A DNA stretch of 64,000 bases from Ashinkailepas kermadecensis (Eukaryota > Arthropoda > Thecostraca > Neolepadidae): assembly GCA_034440615.1 (NCBI GenBank), contig JAOTOM010003966.1:78501-142500 (forward strand), given 5' to 3'. Within the stretch, counting starts at the first letter, position 1; every line of letters starts with the position of its first letter. Under the pieces are notes generated by a model. It was not told the origin of the DNA and ran no database searches. It saw nothing but the letters and a program-made list of their open reading frames with translations. The position numbers were made by a program, and so were the translations under genes. This document shows positions 15,598 to 25,996 of this stretch, piece after piece.

Positions 15598-15765
15598 GTG
15601 AGCCTTCCCTTCTGATATAGCTGGTGAGCCTGTCCATCTGATACAGCTAGTGAGCCCGTCCGCCTGGGGAAGCGGCTGAGCCTGTCCGTCTGATGAAGGT
15701 GGTGAGCCTGGCCGTCTGTGAAGCTGGTAAGCATGTCCGTCTAGGGAAGCTGGTGAGCCTGTCTG
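15598..15765. repeat. Degenerate minisatellite, about 27-bp unit, 6 copies
   Basis: GGTGAGCCTGTCC(A/G)TCTG-like segments repeat roughly every 26-28 bp with substitutions such as AGTGAGCCCGTCCGCCTG and GGTAAGCATGTCCGTCTA. It lies directly before the unrelated 38-bp array. Confidence 0.85.
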
Positions 15766-15905
15766 AAGCATCCGTGAGCTGCGGCCTCGACCGACGACGT
15801 CTCCGTCGGGAGCGGAGGCTTCCGAGCTGGCGGACCGGGCCGCAAGAGAGGTTTTCGTATCCGGGGAGTGCTGGTCGGCTTAGTGGGCGTGAGCTGGCTG
15901 ATGCG

Positions 15906-16627
15906 ATGTGGCCCAGCATCACCTCTGTGTCGTGGGATGGGCCATGTGGCCCAGCATCACCTCTGTGTCGTGGGATGGGCGATGTGGCCCAGCATCACCT
16001 CTGTGTCGTGGGATGGGCCATGTCGCCCAGCATCACCTCTGTGTCGTGGGATGGGCCATGTCGCCCAGCATCATCTCTGTGTCGTGGGATGGGCCATGTC
16101 GCCCAGCATCACCTCTGTGTCGTGGGATGGGCGATGTGGCCCAGCATCACCTCTGTGTCGTGGGATGGGCGATGTCGCCCAGCATCACCTCTGTGTCGTG
16201 GGATGGGCGATGTCGCCCAGCATCACCTCTGTGTCGTGGGATGGGCGATGTCGCCCAGCATCACCTCTGTGTCGTGGGATGGGCGATGTCGCCCAGCATC
16301 ACCTCTGTGTCGTGGGATGGGCCATGTCGCCCAGCATCACCTCTGTGTCGTGGGATGGGCGATGTCGCCCAGCATCACCTCTGTGTCGTGGGATGGGCGA
16401 TGTGGCCCAGCATCACCTCTGTGTCGTGGGATGGGCGATGTGGCCCAGCATCACCTCTGTGTCGTGGGATGGGCGATGTCGCCCAGCATCACCTCTGTGT
16501 CGTGGGATGGGCCATGTCGCCCAGCATCATCTCTGTGTCGTGGGATGGGCCATGTCGCCCAGCATCACCTCTGTGTCGTGGGATGGGCCATGTCGCCCAG
16601 CATCACCTCTGGTTGTGCTGGGCGAAG
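15906..16627. repeat. Minisatellite, 38-bp unit, 19 copies
   Basis: CAGCATCACCTCTGTGTCG recurs every 38 bp. Copies are nearly identical, with variants at two positions flanking ATGT (GGGC(C/G)ATGT(G/C)GCCC). Each unit contains that short near-palindrome, able to form a 6-bp stem when the two variable bases complement each other. Since 38 is not a multiple of three and the unit lacks stops, all three plus frames stay open with the same peptide cycling. The open frame spanning 15.7-17.0 kb is therefore not evidence of a gene. Confidence 0.97.
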
Positions 16628-17040
16628 AGCTTCTGTAATGCGTCCGGGAAATGAGCGCTCGTCGAGTGCTATGGCTGCGGTCTGCAGGTCCGTGTGTCCG
16701 ACGAGTAGTGCAGGGACAGCGAGCCCGGCGCGTGCTGGGGCCGTCAGTCCAGTGGATCGACAAGTGATCGCCGGACTCCTCCGCTACACTGTAGCGGTGG
16801 TGTTAGCGGCTTCAGCTTCAACTTCTTCGACTTCTCTCCGCCGGACTCATGTGCTGCGCAGTACGGTCACGTCAGCCATTCGGCTTCAACTTCGAGATTG
16901 GCATTCTGGCTGGATGCAGGTGGTGCATATCCTTGCTCTGCTCCAGGATTGGGATGAGGCTCTCGCTCTTGCCGCTATACCTTTCTTGGATCGCTTGCGA
17001 TACCTTTGATTCTTTCAGCCACGATAGAGAGTATCTTTAC
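16628..17040. other. Unassigned sequence between the 38-bp array and the gypsy relic
   Basis: No recognisable domain. Local repeats CTTCAACTTC occur twice. Confidence 0.5.
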
Positions 17041-17088
17041 CTAGTGTACGAGCAGGCTTTAAACTGTATGGGCCTGCTCGTACACTAG
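17041..17088. other. Perfect 17-bp inverted repeat with 14-nt loop
   Basis: CTAGTGTACGAGCAGGC at 17041-17057 and its exact reverse complement at 17072-17088 flank a 14-nt loop. It lies about 50 bp upstream of the first recognisable gypsy coding sequence. Confidence 0.93.
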
Positions 17089-17135
17089 TTAAGCTGTCAA
17101 GCCTAGCTAAGCCTTGAGCTAAAGAGGGCGTTTGT

Positions 17136-18458
17136 ATGGATGCTCGTGGATGCTCTGGTGGTTTGTCGTTTATCTTGTGTGATTTTAAAAGTGCGTTCTA
17201 CCAGATTTGTGTTCGCCCGCAAGACGGATATAAGACCATTATTCTTCGAGACCTGGAAGAAACACAGCCGCCTTTGGCTTGTGTTTGGCGCCGATTGCAT
17301 GTGCTCGTCTTCTTGACGTGCTATTATCTGATATGGAACCGGACACATGCATACAATATTTTGATTGCATCATCATCCACGGAAAAATGTTCCCACGAGT
17401 CCATTCAAAGCTTGACGGGATGTTGAATCGTTTCATTCAGGCTGGCGTTAAGGTGAATCTGAGTAAATGTTCTCTTTTCGGCCCAGCGTAACTCATTTGG
17501 GTCACTCAACATAAAAAACGGCGTGTTGGCCGACATGGTGAATGTGGCAAACATCAATAAGTGACTTGTGCTGATAACTGCAAAGCACTTGTGAACTTTC
17601 TGGGGTCTGGCTGTCTTTGTTCACAAGAGTGTATGTTCTCTTGCAGAAATGACAACACTTCTCTTTCAGCTACCCCACAAAGATGTTCGCTTTCAGTGGA
17701 CGCCAGAGGTGGAGTTGCCATTTGATAGGCTGAAGAACACACTCTGCGCCTCTCCAGGGTTTGCGCTCTTCAGGTTGAAAACTAGTGCTGGGCAGTTTGT
17801 GGTTGAATGTGACGCCAAGCTAACCACTAAACTGAAGAGTTTGTCCTCTTGCAGGTGCAGGACGGCAAGGAGAGGCCTATGGCGTATGGCAATCACACAA
17901 TGACCAAGAGAACTTAGTGTCGTAAAACAAATTGTTAGCCTGCGTCGAAACGGGGAGGTATTTTAGTTCGCATCTGCCCCGACGGAAGTTCGCTCTCCGC
18001 TCCGATCATTCCAGCTCTTCCAATTGCTGTTTAATGTTGCGATTCACACGGGAATGCTCGCCAACCTGTTTGAAACGTCGATCCAGTTCCAGTTTTGTTC
18101 AGAATATAAGTAGGAGGATCATAATTTGGCACCTGACTCTCCCAGCCGGTGCACGGAGTCCACCGGAGATTCCTCGGTGCCGACTGAGGACCCTGGGCAC
18201 GGCTACGATATCACGGACTCGTCCTGTCCCACTAACTTCATTTCGGCCGGCATGGACGAGTCGCTGGTGAAGATCATGCGGCTTTGTCGTCGGGTCGGCG
18301 GAGGACGCGTTGGTGTGTTGATTCGACCTCTGCTCAGACATTGGTCTAGCTTGACGGTCTTCCGGGATGCTCTCTGCATGAAATATTGGAGACGGGACCA
18401 TGACAAGGACAAATTGCAGCTGGTGATCCCGAACTCTGCCAATTACTGCTGGGGGTAG
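17136..18458 (+). pseudogene. Ty3/gypsy retrotransposon pol relic (RT, RNase H, integrase N-terminus)
   Basis: Conserved blocks appear in order on the plus strand, in several frames. Reverse transcriptase: FILCDFKSAFYQICVRPQDG (about 17167-17226) and YFDCIIIHGKM with LNRFIQAGVKVNLSKC (about 17360-17475). The catalytic YxDD has become YFDC. RNase H: VRFQWTPEVELPFDRLKNTL (about 17690), then QDGKERPMAYGNHTMTKR after a frameshift (about 17850), then RRKFALRSDHSS (about 17983), then the NLAPDSPSR equivalent of NADALSR (about 18130). Integrase zinc-binding region start: HWSSLTVFRDALCMKYW and KLQLVIPNS (about 18340-18440). At least three frameshifts and several stops make it non-functional. The rest of integrase and LTRs are not seen; homology ends where the array at 18,460 begins. 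Confidence 0.88.
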
Positions 18459-18459
18459 A

Positions 18460-18992
18460 CGGCCGTCGGCCAGGGTACTGCTGGTGGTAAACATCCGCCG
18501 GTCAGAGTACTGCTGGTGGTAGACTGCCGCCGGTCTACTGAAACTGTCCGGATACTGCTGGTGATAGACTGTCGTCGTCAGTGTACTGTCGGTGGTATAC
18601 TGCCGCCGGTCTACTGAAACTGTCCGGATACTGCTGGTGATAGACTGTCGTCGTCAGGGTACTGTCGGTGGTAGACTGCCGCCGGTCTACTGAAGCTGTC
18701 AGGGTACTGTCGGTGGTATACTGCCGCCGGTCTACTGAAGCTGTCCGGATACTGCTGGTGATAGACTGTCGTCGTCAGGGTACTGTCGGTGGTATACTGC
18801 CGCCGGTCTACTGAAACTGTCCGGACACTGCTGGTGATAGACTGTCGTCGTCAGGGTACTGTCGGTGGTAGACTGCCGCCGGTCTACTGAAGCTGTCAGT
18901 GTACTGTCGGTGGTATACTGCCGCCGGTCTACTGAAGCTGTCCGGATACTGCTGGTGATAGACTGTCGTCGTCAGGGTACTGTCGGTGGTGG
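18460..18992. repeat. Compound minisatellite (two alternating sub-units of about 36-42 bp)
   Basis: GTCCGGATACTGCTGGTGAT-type and GGTACTGTCGGTGGTA-type segments alternate, giving about 78-bp pairs, with some pairs missing one member (about 42-bp steps). Both sub-units share ACTG(C/T)(C/T)GGTGGTA(G/T)ACTG and so probably arose from one ancestor. It abuts the 3' break of the gypsy relic. Confidence 0.92.
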
Positions 18993-19396
18993 AATGTCGT
19001 CGGTCCGCTGCTACCTGGTCCGGTCTGATTACGTTGGACGGTGTGCCGTTTATGGCACTGAGGCTCGTCTCGCGTTGCGCGTCCTCACAGTCAGCGGCGG
19101 TACCGCGTAGGCTGTCCGCATTTGTCGTATCCCGTCAGCTGGGCACGATGCGCTGAAGAGCATCCTGCCTGCCCTTTCCACTGCCGTCTTGCGCATGGAG
19201 AGGTTGGTGCACACCAGCAATATCGCACACACGCCGTCTTCTTGGGGGTGCAGCCAGTTCTGTGTTCCAGTGGTCCTCTGGAGTGCCACGTAGCCTTTCC
19301 CTGACGGTTGACAGCCGAGACAAACGGGCTGGTTTCGAACAAACCGTGCTGGCTCTCTGATATCTATACTCTTTGTACATGGAGCCTGGATAACAA
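18993..19396. other. Unassigned sequence
   Basis: Overlapping open frames on both strands at about 19.05-19.41 kb, none with a recognisable domain. Confidence 0.45.
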
Positions 19397-19593
19397 CTAG
19401 CTTCCGCATTTCAGCGACTTTTTGGGAGACCTTCCTACTCCCTCTTCTGTTCTACCCTGTCTTGTTCTTGTCCTCCGATCCGTGAATTTTAAGTACTCAT
19501 TTCCGTCATGGTCTGCCTTCAGTTCCACATCTAGCCACTTCATTTCATGCGCTTCATCTCGGTCGCTCAGGCCCAAAACCAGGCTCGGAAGGA
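19397..19593 (-). pseudogene. Crypton-like tyrosine recombinase fragment (DUF3504-type)
   Basis: The minus strand reads GLSDRDEAHEMKWLDVEL, then after a few residues GNEYLKFTDRRTRTRQG, ending with SPKKS and a TAG at 19397. From family knowledge, Crypton-derived recombinases and their domesticated relatives (KIAA1958/ZMYM/QRICH1-type DUF3504 domains) carry HFGLRGRDEH..(L/M).WGD.EL....G.EYLE(F/Y).ER.TKTR.G in the same order and spacing. Upstream (19594-19815) the frame is broken by stops. MKYLRDQGSGRSSG in another frame at about 19770-19815 fits the preceding helix of the family. The catalytic C-terminal Tyr region is absent, so this is a truncated relic. Confidence 0.68.
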
Positions 19594-19815
19594 ATCATGT
19601 GATTATTATGAGCCTGGCCGCTCCCGAAATTCAAATTTCCATTATGATCACATTTTTCTTCTTCGTCAAAAGTCACAGCCGATGTACGATTTGTTCCGTT
19701 GCCTTTTCAACCTGCTTAAACTTCGCCACTTTCTCTTCTCTTCCGAATAGGAACACTTCATGTTTATCCAGAACTGCGCCCCGATCCCTGATCTCTCAGA
19801 TACTTCATGTAATGT

Positions 19816-20328
19816 AAAACATACTATACAAACAACGGCACTTGAAGAACTTCACCATCATCTCTTTTCATAGATAGCACATCGCTATTATCACTGCATT
19901 CAGAGTTATCGGTTTGAAGTCTAAAATGCTGGTACCTGTGAGTCCTGGGCACTCAGCCTCCTTCGCAATCTTGTGTAGTCAGTTAGTTGTCAATTCGTTG
20001 CGCTTTTGAGTCCAGTGTGTTCAATGACTGTTATATTTCCATTGTTAATATGCTGGATAATGTCTTTCTCGTCTTGAATTCGGTCGTCGGAACGATCACC
20101 CAATGTCTTCTACAATCGGAAAACTACCCTTACCCATGATCACTGTAAAAGTGTAGATAAGATAACACTTGAAAATATATTTATAGGTACAGAAGAAAAA
20201 AAATGGATAGCCTAATATTAAGCACCTGTGACCTTTGGATGCATGTAGAGGAAAACCATACCAGGCCTCATCGAAAACGTAATGGTGAACAAATATCGGC
20301 TGTTCATAACTTCGGGCCTGGTGCCTAA
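19816..20328. other. Unassigned sequence
   Basis: Nothing recognisable between the Crypton-like relic and the 61-bp array. Confidence 0.5.
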
Positions 20329-21290
20329 CCGACACCTGTGCATATCAGAACTCTCACTCAGCCTGAGCCTAACCGACACCTGTGCATATCAGAACTCTCA
20401 CTCAGCCTGAGCCTCGCCGGCACTCATGTATAACCGACACCTGTGCCTATCAGAACTCTCACTCAGCCTGAGCCTCGCCGGCACTCATGTATAACCGGCA
20501 CTTGTGCATATCAGAACTCTCACTCAGCCTGAGCCTAACCGACACCTGTGCATATCAGAACTCTCACTAACCGGCACCTGTGCATATCAGAACTCTCACT
20601 CAGCCTGAGCCTCGCCGGCACTCATGTATAACCGACACTTGTGCATATCAGAACTCTCACTCAGCCTGAGCCTCGCCGGCACTCATGTATAACCGACACC
20701 TGTGCATATCAGAACTCTCACTCAGCCTGAGCCTCGCCGGCACTCATGTATAACCGACACTTGTGCATATCAGAACTCTCACTCAGCCTGAGCCTCGCCG
20801 GCACTCATGTATAACCGGCACCTGTGCCTATCAGAACTCTCACTCAGCCTGAGCCTCGCCGGCACTCATGTATAACCGGCACTTGTGCATATCAGAACTC
20901 TCACTCAGCCTGAGCCTAACCGACACCTGTGCATATCAGAACTCTCACTCAGCCTGAGCCTCGCCGGCACTCATGTATAACCGGCACCTGTGCCTATCAG
21001 AACTCTCACTCAGCCTGAGCCTCGCCGGCACTCATGTATAACCGGCACTTGTGCATATCAGAACTCTCACTCAGCCTGAGCCTAACCGACACCTGTGCAT
21101 ATCAGAACTCTCACTCAGCCTGAGCCTCGCCGGCACTCATGTATAACCGACACCTGTGCATATCAGAACTCTCACTCAGCCTGAGCCTCGCCGGCACTCA
21201 TGTATAACCGGCACTTGTGCATATCAGAACTTTCACTCAGCCTGAGCCTAGCCGGCACTCATGCATAACCGGCACTTGTGCACATCAGAA
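20329..21290. repeat. Satellite array, 61-bp unit with a 44-bp short form, about 17 copies
   Basis: CATATCAGAACTCTCACTC recurs through about 960 bp. The full unit is 61 bp and contains TCGCCGGCACTCATGTA. A shorter form of about 44 bp lacks exactly that segment. One unit (about 20565) is shorter still. Long and short forms are interleaved in recurring patterns, consistent with duplication of multi-unit blocks. Confidence 0.96.
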
Positions 21291-22164
21291 TCACATCGCA
21301 GGTATGCGAAGTTCATGCTCAAATCCAGGAAATCGACACATGGTATTCTTTAATACGTGAGAATGTCCATCTGAATTGCCGCGATAACGAAACTGACGTT
21401 AAAAAAGCCATCGGCCTGCACTCCAGAACCGGCGCTCGGTCCTGCGTTCAAGACAACCTCGATTTTTTCATCCTTACCTTTCGCGGCACCAGGCAGGCAT
21501 ATATTTTCTTTCCCCGAGGCGCTCCACAAAGGTTGGAAGCGCTCGGACCATTTGGTGCCGTGATTTAGTTAGCTCCAGACGATTCATTATTTAGCTTAGG
21601 ACGGCTGTGCCGGCCTGACCGTAACGGCTGTGGCCTCGTCCGCGGCAGTTTGACTGTAGTTGCTTGTGGGCAACTGGCTGTGCAAACCTTTGGATGTCAT
21701 TGAGCTCCCGGTAACAATATGGCTCAACACTTTTGAAAAGTAGTGTGCAGTAGTAGCTTGATGAGCACTCATCTGTAGCTCTGCTGTCCGGCGGGTACTG
21801 GAACAGCTTAACGCGTAACACCGCAAGACCTAGCGCCTTCGAGTTCCGTTCGGCTGTGGAGGCGGTAACGTGGCGTGAAGTGAGGTTCTGAATGTTCCAG
21901 ACCAGTCGCACTTCCTCGTCCTTGCTTGGTTCCTCGATGATTGATGCGATGTGGTTTGCGTGTGGTTCATGGGTTTGCCACTTTGCGAATGCTGTGCTGT
22001 TTGTCCTTACCCAGTCTGTTGTAGAACGTGTGGAAGTGTCAGTCTTCGTTGTGCTTTTGGATTTGGCGATCGTCCCTGGTATACCTTAACATGCAACTTG
22101 CGGCGTGTCGTATTCTTTTCCACCGAAGGTGAGGGGAGTGTATGGGATTACATTATAGCTGCAT
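21291..22164. other. Unassigned sequence
   Basis: A minus-strand open frame at 21,591-21,911 is GC-richer than the flanks and has balanced composition, but I recognise no domain and find no clear splice signals. Confidence 0.4.
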
Positions 22165-22216
22165 CGTTAGGTTAGATAAGGTTAGGTTAGGTTAGATTAG
22201 GTTAGGTTGGGTTAGC
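22165..22216 (+). repeat. Imperfect GGTTA pentamer tract (interstitial telomere-like)
   Basis: GTTAGGTTAGATAAGGTTAG and further GGTTAG units cover about 50 bp with scattered changes (AGATTAGG, GGTTGGG). Read as TTAGG, this is the canonical arthropod telomere unit. It is short and internal, and simple-sequence origin is equally possible. Confidence 0.8.
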
Positions 22217-22527
22217 TGCATCGACCTTCGATCAGCTGCTTGCTTGTTTACTGTTGGAGCCACCAGTGCCGCGTACGATCAAAATAGTGGGCTTTGTTGC
22301 ACGGTTCTGTGTGCATGGCTTCGTTCATAACTGATCTTGTTAGGAGTCATTTTTGCATAATTCTGACTGTATTGCTTGCGGTCTGCGTTGTGTTTATCCT
22401 ATGTTTAATGCGAAGTGACTTTGTGGGGAGGGGCGGAGGGACTGGCCGTGCGGTTCCGCTCCGCCATGACAGTGGCCAACGGTTGAGTTATCAACATTAT
22501 GTTGACGTTGTTAAGTAATCGAACCGA

Positions 22528-22528
<1 letters not shown>

Positions 22529-22578
<50 letters not shown>
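22529..22578. repeat. (TA)n microsatellite
   Basis: About 25 uninterrupted TA units. Confidence 0.97.
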
Positions 22579-22579
<1 letters not shown>

Positions 22580-23139
22580 CAAGACACTAAATGTGAGACG
22601 TCCTGGATATATCTTAAACATGAGACACTGTTACGTCGTGTTGATGCGGTAACAATCAATGGTGTCGCCACGGATTTTTTCCAGGTGGGGTCCAATCAAC
22701 AGGACAAAGTCATAATATACCAAGGAACCTTGTGCCTCCAAGGGAGTGGAAAATCTTGGAATATGGGTGGGGAAATGAGGGTCTAAAATTATATCTCACA
22801 TTGCCCTTGATTTGAACAAAGAATTTGCCCAACAGAACAGCTACACTTGTATCCCCCACACCACACTATATATCATATAATTTCAGTAATATTTTAACTT
22901 TTCAGCTCCGATAAAATATATAAATGATCATCCACAATCGCATATTTTATATTACACCTACCTAAAAACAATGTCTCCATCTAAACTTCATGATGACCTG
23001 CCATTCAATACAATTTTTAAACAGGGGCATGGTTGCGTGTCATGGTTCTCAATTACCAATTAGGTGAAGTTCTGAATATCAGAAGAAAATTATTTGCTTT
23101 TTTTGAACAAACATTCGTATTAAATCTATGCAGCAACAA
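22579..23139. other. Unassigned AT-rich sequence
   Basis: Nothing supported. CCAGGTGGGGTCC at about 22681 recurs in similar form at about 26730-26768 and may mark a dispersed repeat end. Confidence 0.45.
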
Positions 23140-23890
23140 CCAGTGGCGCAGACAAGGGACGATAGGGGTAGGGCCCCTGAACCGACGAAAGGGGCCCCGG
23201 CTGACGGAAAGGATCCCGTTGAAGAGGACCCCGAGTCAACGAAGAGTGCCTTCAGGAAGATGTTGAGGGCCCTTGGTAGGGCTAACGTGAAGGGCTTCTA
23301 TATCGACGGAGGGGCCCCGGATAGTTGGAGAGGCACCCGGGCTGACGGAGAGGGCCCCGAGCCAATGTGAAGGGCGCATGGGCTGTCGGCTGAGCCCAAG
23401 CCAAAGACAGGGCACCGACCTGATGGACATGGCCCATTCATCTGAAAATGGGCCCCTGAGACGACAAAAGGGGCCCCAGTTGCGGGTAAGAACCTCAGGC
23501 CGTCAGAAAGGGCCCTTGGGCCGAAGGATGGGGTCTACGCGGTACAAGGGTCCCCGGGCTGATGGAGGGTCCCAAACTGTTGAAACAGGGCCTCCGGCCT
23601 CACAAAGGAGGCCCTGGATCGCTAAGGAGGGCTCCTACGCTGACGGAGAGGATCCCTAGCCGCGGGAGAACCCCGGGCCGTCGGAGAGGGCCCAGAGCCT
23701 GCATGAAGGGCCCCTGGGCCGATGGGGGCCGAAGCCGCACGGGGAGACTCATGCGTGATAGAAGAGTCCCAAGCTTTTGAAGAGGGGTCTCCGGCCAGAC
23801 GGAGAGTGTCCTGATCCTGGAAAGAGAGTCCCTGAGCTTACGGATGAGGGTCCCGGGCTGAACGTGCAGAACCATAAGTGGCTCTGAAGG
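23140..23890. repeat. Degenerate roughly 30-bp minisatellite (GGGCCCC / GACGGAGAGG family)
   Basis: Segments such as AGGGGCCCCGGCTGACGG, GGGCTGACGGAGAGGGCCCC and GAGCCAATGTGAAGGGC repeat every 28-31 bp over about 750 bp with strong divergence between copies. The reverse complement of the array at 10.67-11.11 kb has the same features. Confidence 0.7.
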
Positions 23891-23996
23891 CAGGTCGGAT
23901 TTGGCTCACACTGATGGAGAGGGGCTCAGAGCTGACAGCGGGTCCCAGGCCGATAAAGAGGCCTCCGAGCTGTAGAGACGATCCGGGACGAAGCGC

Positions 23997-24162
23997 AGGT
24001 TGGTTGGTTATTGGTTTTACGACACGTCGACCGTTGAGTCATATAGCGTCGCCAATCTCTCACGCCGATTGGTTGCGGGCGAAGAGTAGCGACAGGTGAG
24101 ATTCGAACCCACAATCTTTCGATTGTGAGACGAGCATCTAACTCCTAGACCACTCGTCCTCA
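23997..24162 (-). mobile_element. tRNA-derived SINE
   Basis: On the minus strand the element opens with a tRNA-like head. An A-box-like GAGTGGTCTAGGAGTTAGA is followed by GATTGTGGGTTCGAATCTC, which contains a B-box and a 5-bp T stem (GTGGG with CTCAC) around TTCGAAT. A body of about 80 bp follows (ATCGGCGTGAGAGATTGG, GACGTGTCGTAAAACC), and the element ends in an AACCAACC-type tail. Intact A and B boxes would support RNA polymerase III transcription. The tail and head order is typical of SINEs; I cannot assign a named family. Confidence 0.78.
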
Positions 24163-25055
24163 CGAAGCGCAGGGCTCCCGGTGCCATGTAAAAGACCTAT
24201 AAACCCATGGAGAGGCCTGGGCTGCTAAAAGCAGTGACGTTTCTCCAGGGGGTGAAGGGGCACCTAGTGAGTCTGATGGGGCATCCAGGCGAACGCCCTG
24301 AGGGGCATAAATATAGCTGAGGAAAAGAGGAGTATTTTAGTAATATACCGAAGGTTGCCATGCAAATGGAAAAATCCATATCATAGGCTATGCCAGGTAT
24401 ACAAAAATTGTGTAGCCAAAATATTTGTTCACATGTATCCGCCTCTGCCCGCAGCATCTTGTGTATCAGTCAATAGATAATACATGCATACAAACTCACC
24501 AGTTCTGAAACCAAGGGACAACGAGGCTTCCCTGCACTCTAATTAGGTACTATGAACCATTCCCTTCACTTGTGCATATCTCGTAGAGGTGCCACCCTCC
24601 AAACTTGGCCTTGATCCGCCTATACAAAAAAAAATATTATTTTCTTTCACCATAGGAATTCCCAGGAAATCAGCAATGTACGATGGTATACCAGGGGCTT
24701 GCTTTATTAATTATCATTTTGACCACCACCCCACGCCGCCCTACTGCCTTACATTGGAACCGCTCTGCAATTTGTGTGCATATTTAGTAGCGCAAAATGT
24801 GCAAAATGTTGTGTACTGCATCAATGGTGTTGGCTAGAAGTTAGTACTTCTGAAAATAACGTGCGAGTGTCTGACTGGTTTTGAAGGGTCGTGAAACTGT
24901 AGAAATTGACGTGACACGCCATCCAGAATCTCGGCCTGGAGCCGCCGCTGGTCAACGAAAAAAAAGAGCCTAATACGTCCAAAGAATATTAGGAACAGTC
25001 ATGAATGTTCACAGCTTTATCATAACGCGATAAGAAGCGGCGAACAAAAACCCTG
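24163..25055. other. Unassigned sequence
   Basis: No gene or array is recognised. Confidence 0.5.
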
Positions 25056-25078
25056 AAGGGGGCTTCAGAAGCCCCCTT
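25056..25078. other. Perfect 10-bp GC-rich hairpin, 3-nt loop
   Basis: AAGGGGGCTT, CAG, AAGCCCCCTT. It resembles an intrinsic terminator in shape, but the setting is eukaryotic. It could be the end of a small transposon. Confidence 0.85.
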
Positions 25079-25852
25079 AAATAATTGGGTTGAGTATCAT
25101 TTTAGATCCTTTACTACATTATTCTACACCTGAATTGCAGGAGTCAGAAATTATTGCATTAGCTAAGCCAATATGCATTCAAAGTGCAAGGTACATTTCG
25201 AACACAGTTACGTAACCAAAAATATCATATCCGTCTCACACGGTACATGGTAAGCTAGCTGCTGCTCTTCGTGTTTGAGCCCATGCACAGATTATTAAAA
25301 CTTGTGATTTGTTTCAGTCTACCTCTTGTTAATTTCTGTCATAATCTGCTGCAAGAAGTCCTGGACTCAGAGTTAGTTATAAAAAGTTATATCATGTTGA
25401 GAGTGGATAATAGCTTCCAAATTTGACATGTTAGGAGGGGAAAATCATTTGGTCTGGGGGAGACCCGTGTCAATTGAAACAATGTTTTGTATTTTTGGCG
25501 ATGACTCCCGAATGGTGGGTCATTATGATAAGTATATTTCATAAATATTTGTGGTTTTCTCTATCAATCTGTGTTAAAATTTATTTGAAGATCTATTTAT
25601 TAAGCATAAACATGTGCCGTTGAAGATGTCTCTTCCGCTATTACAATTAACCTGGCACTTGCCACTTGCTGTCATTTTGGCTTCAGGGTGTTTCGACCAG
25701 ACTTGATCATTGGTGGCATTTAGGGTCAATTGCAACGCCGTTGTTACGGTACTGGTCTCTCTGCCACGGCTCGTAATAAGACGACCGGAGATGAACCTTT
25801 ATTGCAGTCTTCTGGGTACAGCTCGTTCCAAGACAACCGAGATGCTCGACCA
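25079..25852. other. Unassigned sequence
   Basis: No recognisable feature apart from short AT-rich runs. Confidence 0.5.
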
Positions 25853-25996
25853 CAGTCGGCCACCGCTTACAACCTTCCGCACGACAGTCGGCCACCGCTT
25901 ACAACCTTCCGCACGACAGTCGGCCACCGCTTACAACCTTCCGCACGACAGTCGGCCACCGCTTACAACCTTCCGCACGACTGTCGGCCACCGCTC
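25853..25996. repeat. Minisatellite, 32-bp unit, about 4.5 copies
   Basis: GTCGGCCACCGCTTACAACC repeats every 32 bp, with the last copy reading CGGCCACCGCTCACAAC. All three plus frames are partly open through it because 32 is not a multiple of three. Confidence 0.95.

Noticed and set aside
15693..17009. 438-codon frame
   Set aside because: Most of it is the 38-bp array read in one frame; the other two frames are also open with the same peptide.
25056..25078. Bacterial intrinsic terminator
   Set aside because: It has the shape of one, but no U-run of the needed length follows and everything around it is eukaryotic.
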